NCBI GenBank assembly: GCA_001028025.1
Contig: LDAQ01000008.1
Coordinates: 12,106-76,105 of the forward strand
Reading direction: 5' to 3'
Origin: Faecalicatena fissicatena
Lineage (GTDB): Bacteria > Bacillota > Clostridia > Lachnospirales > Lachnospiraceae
Length of the DNA stretch: 64,000 nucleotides
Shown: one piece after another, positions 32,485-39,997 of the stretch
Layout of the letters: each line of letters opens with the position of its first letter
How positions within the stretch are numbered: the stretch's first letter is position 1
Translations under genes and position numbers: made by a program
The notes under the pieces: model-generated
Told to the model about the DNA's origin: nothing
Database searches by the model: none
What the model saw: only the letters and a program-made list of their open reading frames with translations

Positions 32485-32667
32485 ATGGCAAATTTAAAAA
32501 TTACACTGGTAAAGTCTACAATCGGTGCTGTGCCAAAGCATAAAAAAACTGTTGAAGCGCTGGGTCTTAAAAAGCTCAACAAAACAGTAGTACTGCCGGA
32601 TAATGCGGCTACCAGAGGTATGGTACAGCAGGTTAGACACTTAGTGAAAGTTGAAGAAGAAGCGTAA
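32485..32667 (+). CDS. rpmD: 50S ribosomal protein L30
   Basis: L30 of 60 residues: KITLVKSTIGAVPKHKKTVE and LGLKKLNKTVVLPD are the family signatures. TAGGAGG is upstream. The preceding spacer (32417-32465) forms a long stem, GACAGC/GCTGTC with an inner CTCTGTT/AACAGAG, carrying CTTCGGGC. Length is normal. Confidence 0.98.
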   Translation: MANLKITLVKSTIGAVPKHKKTVEALGLKKLNKTVVLPDNAATRGMVQQVRHLVKVEEEA

Positions 32668-32694
32668 ATAAAAAAACGATAAGGAGGTAATATC

Positions 32695-33135
32695 ATGGAC
32701 TTATCAAATTTGAGACCAGCAGACGGTTCAAAGCAGAGTGATAATTTCAGAAGAGGCCGTGGACACGGTTCTGGAAATGGTAAGACAGCCGGTAAGGGAC
32801 ACAAAGGTCAGAAAGCTCGTTCAGGAGCACCAAGACCAGGCTTTGAAGGTGGTCAGATGCCTTTATACAGAAGAATACCAAAGAGAGGTTTCACATGCAG
32901 AAACTCTAAAGAAATTATTGGTATTAACTTAAGTGCTTTAGAAGCATTTGAAGATGGCGCTACAGTTTCCGTAGAGACATTAATTGAGAGCGGTATCGTT
33001 AAAAATCCAAAAGACGGTGTTAAAATTCTTGGAAATGGAGAGTTAACTAAGAAGCTTACTGTTCAGGCAAATGCATTTAGTGCAAAAGCAGCTGAAAAAA
33101 TAGAGGCCCTTGGTGGAAAAGCAGAGGTGATCTAA
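32695..33135 (+). CDS. rplO: 50S ribosomal protein L15
   Basis: L15 of 146 residues with the glycine- and lysine-rich N-terminal region GSGNGKTAGKGHKGQKAR and the GGQMPLYRRIPKRGF motif. AAGGAGG precedes the ATG. The stop overlaps the secY start as TAATG, coupling ribosome assembly genes to the translocon gene, as is usual. Confidence 0.99.
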   Translation: MDLSNLRPADGSKQSDNFRRGRGHGSGNGKTAGKGHKGQKARSGAPRPGFEGGQMPLYRRIPKRGFTCRNSKEIIGINLSALEAFEDGATVSVETLIESGIVKNPKDGVKILGNGELTKKLTVQANAFSAKAAEKIEALGGKAEVI

Positions 33136-34487
33136 TGCTAGGTACAGTACGGAGAGCATTTCAAATAGAAGATATCCGCAAAAGATTATTCTATACCTTT
33201 TTAATGCTGGTCGTTGTTAGACTTGGTTCCCAGCTGCCGACGCCTGGTGTGGATCCAACCTATATTCAGGAGTTTTTCGCGAATCAGACCGGTGATGCAT
33301 TCAATTTTTTTGATGCATTCACCGGCGGTTCCTTTACACAGATGTCTGTGTTTGCGCTGAGCATTACACCATACATCACATCTTCCATTATCATGCAGCT
33401 TCTTACGATCGCAATTCCAAAACTGGAAGAGATGCAGAAAGAAGGAGAAGACGGAAGAAAGAAAATTGCAGCGATTACCCGTTATGTCACAGTAGCTCTC
33501 GCATTGATCGAATCCATCGCTATGGCGGTAGGATTTGGACGTCAGGGACTTCTTGTTGAATATAATTTCGTAAATGCTGCTATTGTAGTATGTACACTTA
33601 CAGCAGGTTCTGCATTCCTGATGTGGATTGGTGAACGTATTACAGAAAAAGGTGTGGGAAATGGAATCTCCATCGTCCTGCTTATTAACATTATTTCCCG
33701 TGTACCGGATGACTTCCTTACACTGTTTGAACAGTTTGTAAAAGGCAAAAGCCTCGCGAAGGGCGGTCTTGCAGCAATCGTGATTCTTGCGGTTCTGTTG
33801 GTAGTTGTCGTGTTTGTTATCATTCTGCAGGGAGGCGAGAGAAAAATCGCAGTCCAGTATTCACAGAAGGTACAGGGAAGAAAGACATATGGCGGACAGT
33901 CCACACATATCCCGTTAAAAGTAAATACAGCAGGTGTTATCCCGATTATTTTTGCATCTTCACTGATGCAGTTCCCTGTAGTTATCGCGTCCTTTCTTGG
34001 AAAGGGTAACGGTACAGGAATCGGAAGCCAGATCTTGAAAGGGCTGAATTCCAATAACTGGTGTAACCCGGGCAATTTAATTTATTCATGGGGGCTGATT
34101 GTGTATATCGTGCTTACTATATTCTTTGCTTATTTCTATACGTCTATTACATTCAATCCGTTGGAGATAGCAAACAATATGAAAAAGAGCGGCGGCTTTA
34201 TTCCGGGTATCCGTCCTGGCAAGCCAACCGTAGAGTACTTACAGAAGATATTGAATTACATTATCTTTATTGGTGCATGCGGACTTGTGATCGTTCAGGT
34301 AATACCGTATTTCTTCAATGGTGTATTCAAGGCCAATGTTTCCTTCGGCGGAACATCCCTGATCATTATTGTAGGTGTCGTATTAGAGACGATCAAACAG
34401 ATTGAAGCACAGATGCTTGTACGTAATTACACAGGCTTTTTGAATAATAAAGGAAACTCCATGAAGAACAGTTTCCTCGGTTATTAA
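33135..34487 (+). CDS. secY: Preprotein translocase subunit SecY
   Basis: SecY of 450 residues, the channel of the Sec translocon in the inner membrane, with ten membrane segments. It starts MLGTVRRAFQIEDIRKRLFY; the plug and pore region LPTPGVDPTYIQEFFA and the C-terminal loop IRPGKPTVEYLQ are conserved. The start overlaps the rplO stop by one base. A 190-base spacer with hairpins separates it from adk. Confidence 0.99.
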   Translation: MLGTVRRAFQIEDIRKRLFYTFLMLVVVRLGSQLPTPGVDPTYIQEFFANQTGDAFNFFDAFTGGSFTQMSVFALSITPYITSSIIMQLLTIAIPKLEEMQKEGEDGRKKIAAITRYVTVALALIESIAMAVGFGRQGLLVEYNFVNAAIVVCTLTAGSAFLMWIGERITEKGVGNGISIVLLINIISRVPDDFLTLFEQFVKGKSLAKGGLAAIVILAVLLVVVVFVIILQGGERKIAVQYSQKVQGRKTYGGQSTHIPLKVNTAGVIPIIFASSLMQFPVVIASFLGKGNGTGIGSQILKGLNSNNWCNPGNLIYSWGLIVYIVLTIFFAYFYTSITFNPLEIANNMKKSGGFIPGIRPGKPTVEYLQKILNYIIFIGACGLVIVQVIPYFFNGVFKANVSFGGTSLIIIVGVVLETIKQIEAQMLVRNYTGFLNNKGNSMKNSFLGY

Positions 34488-34679
34488 TTCGCGCGAGTGC
34501 AACAAGCCGGATGTGCATGTCTGCATGTATAGATGGCGGCTGTCCTCGGGGATTTCACTGAAACTACTTAGCTCGCCAAGTTTTGTCCTGTGAGGGATAG
34601 AACCGGCGGGTTAATGTGCTATATGGATATATCACCGTCCGGGAATCATATGGCGGTGTAAATATGGAGGAACATGTAT

Positions 34680-35324
34680 ATGAAAATTATTATGTTAGGG
34701 GCTCCCGGAGCAGGCAAAGGAACACAGGCTAAGAAGATCGCAGCGAAATATGGAATTCCTCATATTTCCACAGGAGATATCTTCAGGGCGAACATCAAGA
34801 ACGGTACAGAACTGGGACAGAAAGCAAAGACCTATATGGATCAGGGACTTCTTGTTCCGGATGAGCTGGTTGTAGATCTTGTCGTAGACAGGGTAAATCA
34901 GGAAGACTGTGCATCAGGCTATGTTCTGGACGGGTTCCCGAGAACAATCCCGCAGGCAGAAGCTTTGGATAAAGCGCTGGCTGAACTGGACCAGAAAGTT
35001 GACTGCGCCATCAATGTAGAGGTGCCGGATGAGAACATTATCCGTCGTATGTCCGGAAGAAGAGCATGTGTAGACTGCGGCGCTACTTATCATCTGGAAT
35101 ATGCACCGACCAAAGAAGAAGGAGTCTGTGATAACTGCGGAGGAACCCTGATTCTGAGAGATGATGACAAGCCGGAGACGGTTCAGAAGCGCCTTGGTGT
35201 TTATCACGAGCAGACACAGCCGCTTATCGACTACTATACAACGGCTGGAATTCTCAAAGAGGTAGACGGAACCATCGATATTAATGATGTATTCGCTGAG
35301 ATTGTAAAAATCCTTGGAGAATAA
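34680..35324 (+). CDS. adk: Adenylate kinase with zinc-binding lid
   Basis: A 214-residue adenylate kinase converting ATP and AMP to two ADP. Walker A is GAPGAGKGT (8-16); the lid has a four-cysteine zinc site, C130-x2-C133 and C150-x2-C153, typical of Gram-positive enzymes. The ATG at 34680 has GGAGG nine bases upstream; the in-frame ATG at 34674 is too close to that site. In many Firmicutes map follows adk, but here a KOW-domain gene comes directly after, one base past the stop. Confidence 0.98.
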   Translation: MKIIMLGAPGAGKGTQAKKIAAKYGIPHISTGDIFRANIKNGTELGQKAKTYMDQGLLVPDELVVDLVVDRVNQEDCASGYVLDGFPRTIPQAEALDKALAELDQKVDCAINVEVPDENIIRRMSGRRACVDCGATYHLEYAPTKEEGVCDNCGGTLILRDDDKPETVQKRLGVYHEQTQPLIDYYTTAGILKEVDGTIDINDVFAEIVKILGE

Positions 35325-35325
35325 G

Positions 35326-35607
35326 ATGGTATTCGAACCGGGAATGCTTGCAAAATCTAAAGCAGGCAGAGATAAAGGCTGTATATATGTCATAATTGAT
35401 GTCAATGCTGAATATATATATCTGGCGGATGGGGCGTCAAGAACCGTCCGCCGGACAAAACGAAAGAATCAAAAGCATCTGCAGGTAATAAAGAAGGGAT
35501 ATTGTCCTTCCGCTGCAGATGATGAAGCAATCAGAAATGTTATAAACAGATATTCTCGTTTGGACACGAATGAGAATAGTAAAGTGCCAAACGTGCAGGA
35601 GGATTAA
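35326..35607 (+). CDS. KOW-domain RNA-binding protein (L14e-like)
   Basis: A 93-residue basic protein beginning MVFEPGMLAKSKAGRDKGCI, a KOW motif like that of archaeal/eukaryotic L14e, found in many Firmicutes between adk or map and infA. It likely binds rRNA, but its role is not established. The start at 35326 has CTTGGAGAA upstream; an in-frame ATG at 35314 lies within adk. It ends two bases before infA, so the genes are co-translated. Confidence 0.85.
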   Translation: MVFEPGMLAKSKAGRDKGCIYVIIDVNAEYIYLADGASRTVRRTKRKNQKHLQVIKKGYCPSAADDEAIRNVINRYSRLDTNENSKVPNVQED

Positions 35608-35609
35608 GT

Positions 35610-35828
35610 ATGTCAAAGACTGACGTAATCGAAATTGAAGGAGTCGTGGTTGAAAAACTGCCAAACGCGATGTTTAAGGTAGAGCTGGAAAACGGCCATG
35701 TTGTACTGGCCCACATCAGCGGAAAACTGCGTATGAATTTTATTAAGATTTTACCAGGTGACAAAGTGACGTTGGAAATGTCTCCATATGACCTGAGTAA
35801 GGGGAGAATTGTCTGGAGAGATAAGTAA
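35610..35828 (+). CDS. infA: Translation initiation factor IF-1
   Basis: IF-1 of 72 residues, a single OB-fold protein that blocks the 30S A site during initiation. MSKTDVIEIEGVVVEKLPNA and KLRMNFIKILPGDKVTLEMS are the diagnostic parts. GGAGG precedes the ATG. The length is exactly that of the family. A new promoter follows just downstream for rpmJ. Confidence 0.99.
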   Translation: MSKTDVIEIEGVVVEKLPNAMFKVELENGHVVLAHISGKLRMNFIKILPGDKVTLEMSPYDLSKGRIVWRDK

Positions 35829-35835
35829 AAAAGTA

Positions 35836-35865
35836 TTGACTTTGCCTGGAGATTAGTGTTATACT
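35836..35865 (+). promoter_or_regulatory. Promoter upstream of rpmJ
   Basis: TTGACT (35836-35841) and TATACT (35860-35865) are separated by 18 bases. The transcript would begin with a hairpin formed by GCTGTTTTTGGA and TCCAAAAATAGC (about 35874-35906), a possible attenuator. Confidence 0.7.
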
Positions 35866-35947
35866 ATGAAATGGCTGTTTTTGGATAGGTGTGTCCAAAA
35901 ATAGCTGGCAGCGTATTACCAAGCAAAGGATGGAAGGAGGATTTGAC

Positions 35948-36061
35948 ATGAAGGTTAGATCATCAGTAAAACCAATTTGTGAAAAATGTAAAATCATTAA
36001 AAGAAAAGGAAGCATCAGAGTAATCTGTGAGAATCCGAAACACAAACAAAGACAGGGCTAA
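35948..36061 (+). CDS. rpmJ: 50S ribosomal protein L36 (zinc form)
   Basis: A 37-residue gene, too short for most ORF lists. It reads MKVRSSVKPICEKCK and then a basic stretch to HKQRQG. Zinc ligands are C11, C14, C27 and H32. AAGGAGG precedes the ATG. It has its own promoter and leader hairpin and is followed by a 405-base non-coding region before rpsM. Confidence 0.98.
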   Translation: MKVRSSVKPICEKCKIIKRKGSIRVICENPKHKQRQG

Positions 36062-36128
36062 TTACTGATTCAGTAAAGAATGTTGGGATTTGTGAATTAA
36101 TTAGGCGGCTGACAGCGCGACACACCAG

Positions 36129-36210
36129 GAAGTGTGTAGAGCTGTTTAATATACAGTAAGGATACACCACACTGCTGAATCAGCAGTTACCGAAGGGTTG
36201 GTGGTCTTTT
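36129..36210 (+). terminator. Hairpin/terminator candidate downstream of rpmJ
   Basis: ACACAC/GTGTGT forms a small hairpin at about 36121-36138. A longer one has ACCAC and GTGGT outer arms (36166-36205) enclosing CTGCTGA/TCAGCAG and is followed by CTTTTG. It may end part of the rpmJ transcript before the rpsM promoter. Confidence 0.5.
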
Positions 36211-36226
36211 GTATATTGCTTATAAT
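36198..36226 (+). promoter_or_regulatory. Candidate promoter of the alpha operon
   Basis: TTGGTG (36198-36203) and TATAAT (36221-36226) have a 17-base spacer. The 240 bases to rpsM hold the Y-shaped repeat (36295-36372) but no gene. Confidence 0.5.
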
Positions 36227-36294
36227 ACCCGGCGATCATTTACGGTTAGATTCCGTGTCGGGAAAGGGCATCCTGCGGCTTAAAGTTGCGGAAT

Positions 36295-36372
36295 AAGGAA
36301 TACCCAAAGGGCACCCCGTAACACATGCCCTGCGGACGGATCCACAGCAAGCAGCGGAATAAGGTATGCCTG
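36295..36372 (+). repeat. Y-shaped 78-bp repeat, copy upstream of rpsM
   Basis: AAGGAATACC at the left pairs imperfectly with GGTATGCCT at the right. Inside are AGGGC/GCCCT around CACCCCGTAACACAT, and TCC/GGA around a GCAGC-containing loop. Thirty bases of the first hairpin are nearly identical to the copy at 42674-42751, and related to 10077-10117. Confidence 0.75.
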
Positions 36373-36466
36373 GATGTTTTTGGGAGAAGGAAGCACCTTT
36401 CCGGATGCCAGGAGACATCCCAGTTAGGGACAATATGATAACAGATTTGAAATGGAGGAAAGACAC

Positions 36467-36835
36467 ATGGCTCGTATTGCAGGTGTAGACTTACCAAGAG
36501 ACAAACGTGTAGAAATCGGCTTGACTTATATCTATGGAATTGGTAGAACAAGTGCCAGCCGTATCTTGACAGAGGCAGGAGTAAATCCTGACACTCGTGT
36601 CAGAGATCTGACAAGTGAAGAAGTAAAGAAAATCAGTGAAGTGATCGAACAGTCTCAGACTGTAGAAGGTGATCTGAGAAGAGAGATCCAGCTGAATATC
36701 AAGAGACTGAAAGAAATCGGCTGTTACCGCGGAATCCGTCACAGAAAAGGACTTCCGGTACGTGGACAGAAGACTAAGACGAATGCAAGAACATGCAAAG
36801 GTCCTAAGAGAACTGTAGCTAATAAGAAAAAATAA
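36467..36835 (+). CDS. rpsM: 30S ribosomal protein S13
   Basis: S13 of 122 residues in the 30S head, contacting P-site tRNA. It starts MARIAGVDLPRDKRVEIGLT and has RHRKGLPVRGQKTKTNART near the C-terminus. The ATG at 36467 has TGGAGG ten bases upstream; the in-frame ATG at 36452 is part of that ribosome site. It opens the alpha operon part. Confidence 0.98.
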   Translation: MARIAGVDLPRDKRVEIGLTYIYGIGRTSASRILTEAGVNPDTRVRDLTSEEVKKISEVIEQSQTVEGDLRREIQLNIKRLKEIGCYRGIRHRKGLPVRGQKTKTNARTCKGPKRTVANKKK

Positions 36836-36865
36836 TTAAGAATTCAAGAAAGTAGGTTAGTTTAA

Positions 36866-37261
36866 ATGGCGAAGAAAGTTACCAAAAAAGTGACAAAGAA
36901 ACGTGTCAAGAAAAACGTTGAACGAGGACAAGCACACATCCAGTCATCTTTTAATAATACAATCGTAACATTAACAGATGCACAGGGAAATGCTCTTTCA
37001 TGGGCAAGTGCAGGCGGTCTGGGATTTAGAGGTTCAAGGAAATCTACTCCATACGCAGCTCAGATGGCAGCTGAAACAGCAGCAAAAGCAGCATTAGTAC
37101 ATGGTCTTAAAACGGTAGACGTTTTTGTAAAGGGTCCAGGATCAGGAAGAGAAGCAGCAATCCGTGCGCTCCAGGCATGCGGGATTGATGTAACAAGCAT
37201 CAAAGACGTAACACCGGTACCACACAACGGATGCCGTCCACCGAAACGCAGAAGAGTCTAG
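36866..37261 (+). CDS. rpsK: 30S ribosomal protein S11
   Basis: S11 of 131 residues on the 30S platform. It has a basic N-terminal tail (KKVTKKVTKKRVKKNVERGQ), AHIQSSFNNTIVTLTDAQGN, and ends DVTPVPHNGCRPPKRRRV, the conserved rRNA-binding end. The ribosome site is weak (AAAGTAGG). It is followed by rpsD after 21 bases. Confidence 0.99.
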   Translation: MAKKVTKKVTKKRVKKNVERGQAHIQSSFNNTIVTLTDAQGNALSWASAGGLGFRGSRKSTPYAAQMAAETAAKAALVHGLKTVDVFVKGPGSGREAAIRALQACGIDVTSIKDVTPVPHNGCRPPKRRRV

Positions 37262-37282
37262 TATATATAGGAGGAAGCTAAA

Positions 37283-37876
37283 ATGGCAGTAAATAGAGTT
37301 GCAGTTCTTAAGAGATGCCGTTCATTAGGGATGGACCCAATCTATTTAGGAATTAATAAAAAGTCTAACAGACAGTTAAAGAGATCTAATAGAAAAATGA
37401 GCGAGTACGGCCTTCAGTTACGCGAGAAGCAGAAAGCTAAATTTATCTATGGTGTATTGGAGAAACCTTTCAGAAACTACTATGCAAAAGCAAAGAAGAT
37501 GGAAGGCATGACAGGTGAGAATCTGATGATTCTTCTGGAATCCAGACTTGACAATGTAATGTTCCGTATGGGACTTGCAAGAACCAGAAAAGAAGCAAGA
37601 CAAATTGTTGATCACAAGCATGTAATGGTAAACGGCAAGCAGGTAAACATTCCATCTTACCTTGTAAAGGCCGGAGATACAATTGAAATCAAAGAAAAGC
37701 ACAAAGGAAGCCAGAGATATAAAGATATTCTGGAAATGACAGGCGGAAATATGATTCCTGACTGGCTGGAAGTAGATGCTGAGAACCTGAAAGCTACAGT
37801 AAAAGAACTTCCTGCACGTGAGGCAATTGATGTTCCTGTTGATGAGATGCTTATTGTCGAGTTATATTCTAAATAA
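37283..37876 (+). CDS. rpsD: 30S ribosomal protein S4
   Basis: S4 of 197 residues, an assembly initiator of the 30S subunit and fidelity factor. It lacks the zinc cysteines of some S4 forms. The S4 RNA-binding domain is at about 88-150 (LESRLDNVMFRMGLARTRKE and QIVDHKHVMVNGKQVNIPSY). TAGGAGG precedes the ATG. A 168-base spacer with stems lies before rpoA. Confidence 0.98.
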   Translation: MAVNRVAVLKRCRSLGMDPIYLGINKKSNRQLKRSNRKMSEYGLQLREKQKAKFIYGVLEKPFRNYYAKAKKMEGMTGENLMILLESRLDNVMFRMGLARTRKEARQIVDHKHVMVNGKQVNIPSYLVKAGDTIEIKEKHKGSQRYKDILEMTGGNMIPDWLEVDAENLKATVKELPAREAIDVPVDEMLIVELYSK

Positions 37877-38044
37877 TCCCTGAGTATAGCAAGATAGTTG
37901 CATCCTTGTCACCTGAGAGTCCGGAAAACCGAATCCAGGGCGGCAGGATGTACTTTGTCGCGTGAGGCTTGGGAAGACCAGCCTTCGCGCGGCATAAGCA
38001 TCGTACCCCTCAACATATTTAAACCCATAAGGAGGGTCTGTGTA

Positions 38045-39004
38045 GTGTTTGATTTTAATAAACCAAATATTGAGATTACCGAAATTTCAGAAGATAAAAA
38101 ATATGGAAGATTTGTTGTGGAGCCTCTGGAAAGAGGATATGGAACCACATTGGGCAATTCTCTGAGAAGAATCATGCTTTCTTCCCTTCCGGGAGCAGCC
38201 ATCAGTTCTGTTAAAATCGACGGAGTCCTGCACGAATTCAGTTCCATTCCGGGTGTAAAAGAAGATGTAACCGAGATTATCATGAATCTGAAATCACTGG
38301 CAATCAAGAATACATCAGAATCAGACGAAGTCAAGACCGCATATATCGAATTTGAAGGAGAAGGCGTTGTAACAGGCGCTGATATCCAGGCGGATTCCGA
38401 TATCGAGATTATGAATCCTGATCAGGTCATTGCTACCTTAAGCGGTGGCAAAGACAGCAAGCTGTATATGGAACTTACCATTACAAAAGGCAGAGGATAC
38501 GTAAGCGCAGACAAGAATAAAAATGAAGACTTACCGATTGGCGTAATTCCAATTGATTCCATATATACTCCGGTAGAACGTGTGAACCTCACAGTAGAGA
38601 ATACACGTGTCGGCCAGATTACTGACTATGACAAACTGACACTGGACGTATGGACAAAAGGAACACTGCTCCCGGACGAGGCTGTCAGCCTTGCTGCGAA
38701 AGTACTCAGCGAGCATCTGAAGCTGTTTATTGACCTTTCAGAAGTTGCTCAGGCTGCGGAAGTCATGATTGAAAAAGAAGATGACGAAAAAGAGAAAGTA
38801 CTGGAGATGAGCATTGATGAATTAGAACTCTCCGTGCGTTCATATAACTGTCTGAAGAGAGCCGGCATCAACACCGTTGAGGAACTTACCAACAAGACAC
38901 CGGAAGATATGATGAAGGTGCGTAACCTTGGACGTAAATCACTGGAAGAAGTGCTGGCCAAGCTGAAGGAATTAGATCTTGAGCTCAACCAGGGTGATGA
39001 ATAA
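38045..39004 (+). CDS. rpoA: DNA-directed RNA polymerase subunit alpha
   Basis: The alpha subunit, 319 residues, forms the dimer platform for polymerase assembly and contacts regulators. Translation starts at GTG 38045 with AAGGAGGG upstream, giving MFDFNKPNIEI. The N-terminal assembly domain has RFVVEPLERGYGTTLGNSLR; the C-terminal domain (about 250-319) includes LSVRSYNCLKRAGINTVEEL, which binds UP elements. A longer open frame upstream runs through a structured spacer and is not coding. Confidence 0.98.
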   Translation: MFDFNKPNIEITEISEDKKYGRFVVEPLERGYGTTLGNSLRRIMLSSLPGAAISSVKIDGVLHEFSSIPGVKEDVTEIIMNLKSLAIKNTSESDEVKTAYIEFEGEGVVTGADIQADSDIEIMNPDQVIATLSGGKDSKLYMELTITKGRGYVSADKNKNEDLPIGVIPIDSIYTPVERVNLTVENTRVGQITDYDKLTLDVWTKGTLLPDEAVSLAAKVLSEHLKLFIDLSEVAQAAEVMIEKEDDEKEKVLEMSIDELELSVRSYNCLKRAGINTVEELTNKTPEDMMKVRNLGRKSLEEVLAKLKELDLELNQGDE

Positions 39005-39042
39005 TCACCGTACCATATTGATTATTATTTGAATTATCCTGT

Positions 39043-39106
39043 CAGTAAGCCCGAAGAGTATGGCAGGAGCATTTGATTAATAAGCCCGAAGATGCATAAC
39101 CAAATG
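39043..39106 (+). promoter_or_regulatory. Two hairpins with a shared loop motif in the rpoA-rplQ spacer
   Basis: CCTGTCA/TGGCAGG and CATTTG/CAAATG form consecutive hairpins. The loop of each contains the same 12-base motif TAAGCCCGAAGA (39046-39057 and 39081-39092). The reverse complement CTTCGGGC recurs in other ribosomal spacers at 30333 and 32453. Confidence 0.5.
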
Positions 39107-39129
39107 TTTGAAAATGGAGGATTAAAACA

Positions 39130-39666
39130 ATGGCAAAGTATAGAAAACTCGGCAGAACATCCAGCCAGAGAAAAGCCTTAATCAGAAATCAGGTAACAGC
39201 ACTGCTGAACAACGGCAGAATCGTTACAACAGAAGCTAAAGCAAAAGAAATCCGCAAAGTAGCAGAGGGATTAATTGCTATGGCTGTTAAAGAAAAAGAC
39301 AATTACGAAGAAGTTACAGTAAAAGCAAAGGTTGCACGTAAAGACAAAGACGGCAAGAGAGTCAAAGAAGTAGTTGACGGAAAAAAAGTTACTGTATACG
39401 ATGAAGTAGACAAGAAGATTAAGAAAGATATGCCAAGCAGACTTCACGCAAGAAGAGAGATGCTGAAGGTTCTTTATCCTGTAAAGGAAGTTCCGGCAGC
39501 TGCTGCAGGCAAGAAAAGAAATACAAAAGAAGTTGATCTGCCGGAGAAGCTGTTCTCAGAGATCGCTCCTAAGTATACAGACCGCAACGGTGGTTACACA
39601 AGAATTGTAAAGATTGGCCAGCGTAAAGGTGATGCAGCTATGGAAGTGCTGATTGAATTAGTATAA
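39130..39666 (+). CDS. rplQ: 50S ribosomal protein L17, enlarged form
   Basis: L17, last gene of the superoperon. MAKYRKLGRTSSQRKALIRN and the C-terminal GYTRIVKIGQRKGDAAMEVLI are the family ends. At 178 residues it is clearly longer than the usual 115-130, because of a charged insertion of about 60 residues in the middle (around 75-140, KARKDKDGKRVKEVV-like and then KEVPAAAAGKKRN). Such insertions occur in Lachnospiraceae. TGGAGG precedes the ATG, and a strong terminator follows. Confidence 0.96.
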   Translation: MAKYRKLGRTSSQRKALIRNQVTALLNNGRIVTTEAKAKEIRKVAEGLIAMAVKEKDNYEEVTVKAKVARKDKDGKRVKEVVDGKKVTVYDEVDKKIKKDMPSRLHARREMLKVLYPVKEVPAAAAGKKRNTKEVDLPEKLFSEIAPKYTDRNGGYTRIVKIGQRKGDAAMEVLIELV

Positions 39667-39718
39667 TTCCGGAAAAAAGTTTATAGAGATTATAAATTTT
39701 CATAAATAATGATACGGT

Positions 39719-39776
39719 CCGGCGGCCGCAGAAAGTAATTTTTATTAAAATGCTTTCTGCAGCCGCCGGTTTTTGT
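39719..39776 (+). terminator. Terminator of the ribosomal superoperon
   Basis: CCGGCGGCCGCAGAAAG (39719-39735) pairs with CTTTCTGCAGCCGCCGG (39753-39769), one mismatch, followed by TTTTTGTTTTTT. A 17-base AT-rich loop lies between. Confidence 0.95.
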
Positions 39777-39878
39777 TTTTTAAATGCCTGTGAATGATCA
39801 GGAATAGAATGGAAAAAAGCGGTAATTGAAAACCGAAAAATTGCAGATTGTACTTGTTTTTGTGCAATTTACACAACA

Positions 39879-39898
39879 AATGTTAAAAAAATAACGTT
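39879..39898 (+). promoter_or_regulatory. Rex-like operator candidate upstream of adhE
   Basis: TGTTA-AAAAAA-TAACG forms an inverted repeat close to the redox repressor Rex consensus of Clostridia (TTGTTA-N6-TAACAA). It lies just upstream of the adhE promoter. adhE is a common Rex target; binding here is inference. Confidence 0.45.
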
Positions 39899-39919
39899 AA
39901 AACTTTGACAAAAGCTATA

Positions 39920-39948
39920 TTGACAATTATTTAACGATAGAGTAAACT
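39920..39948 (+). promoter_or_regulatory. adhE promoter
   Basis: TTGACA (39920-39925) and TAAACT (39943-39948) with 17 bases between, 50 bases before the adhE start. The rest of the 330-base gap holds the operon terminator and AT-rich sequence. Confidence 0.7.
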
Positions 39949-39997
39949 AAAACCTGTAATTAAGAAAAACAATTCAATTACGGGAGGAAAAATTGAA

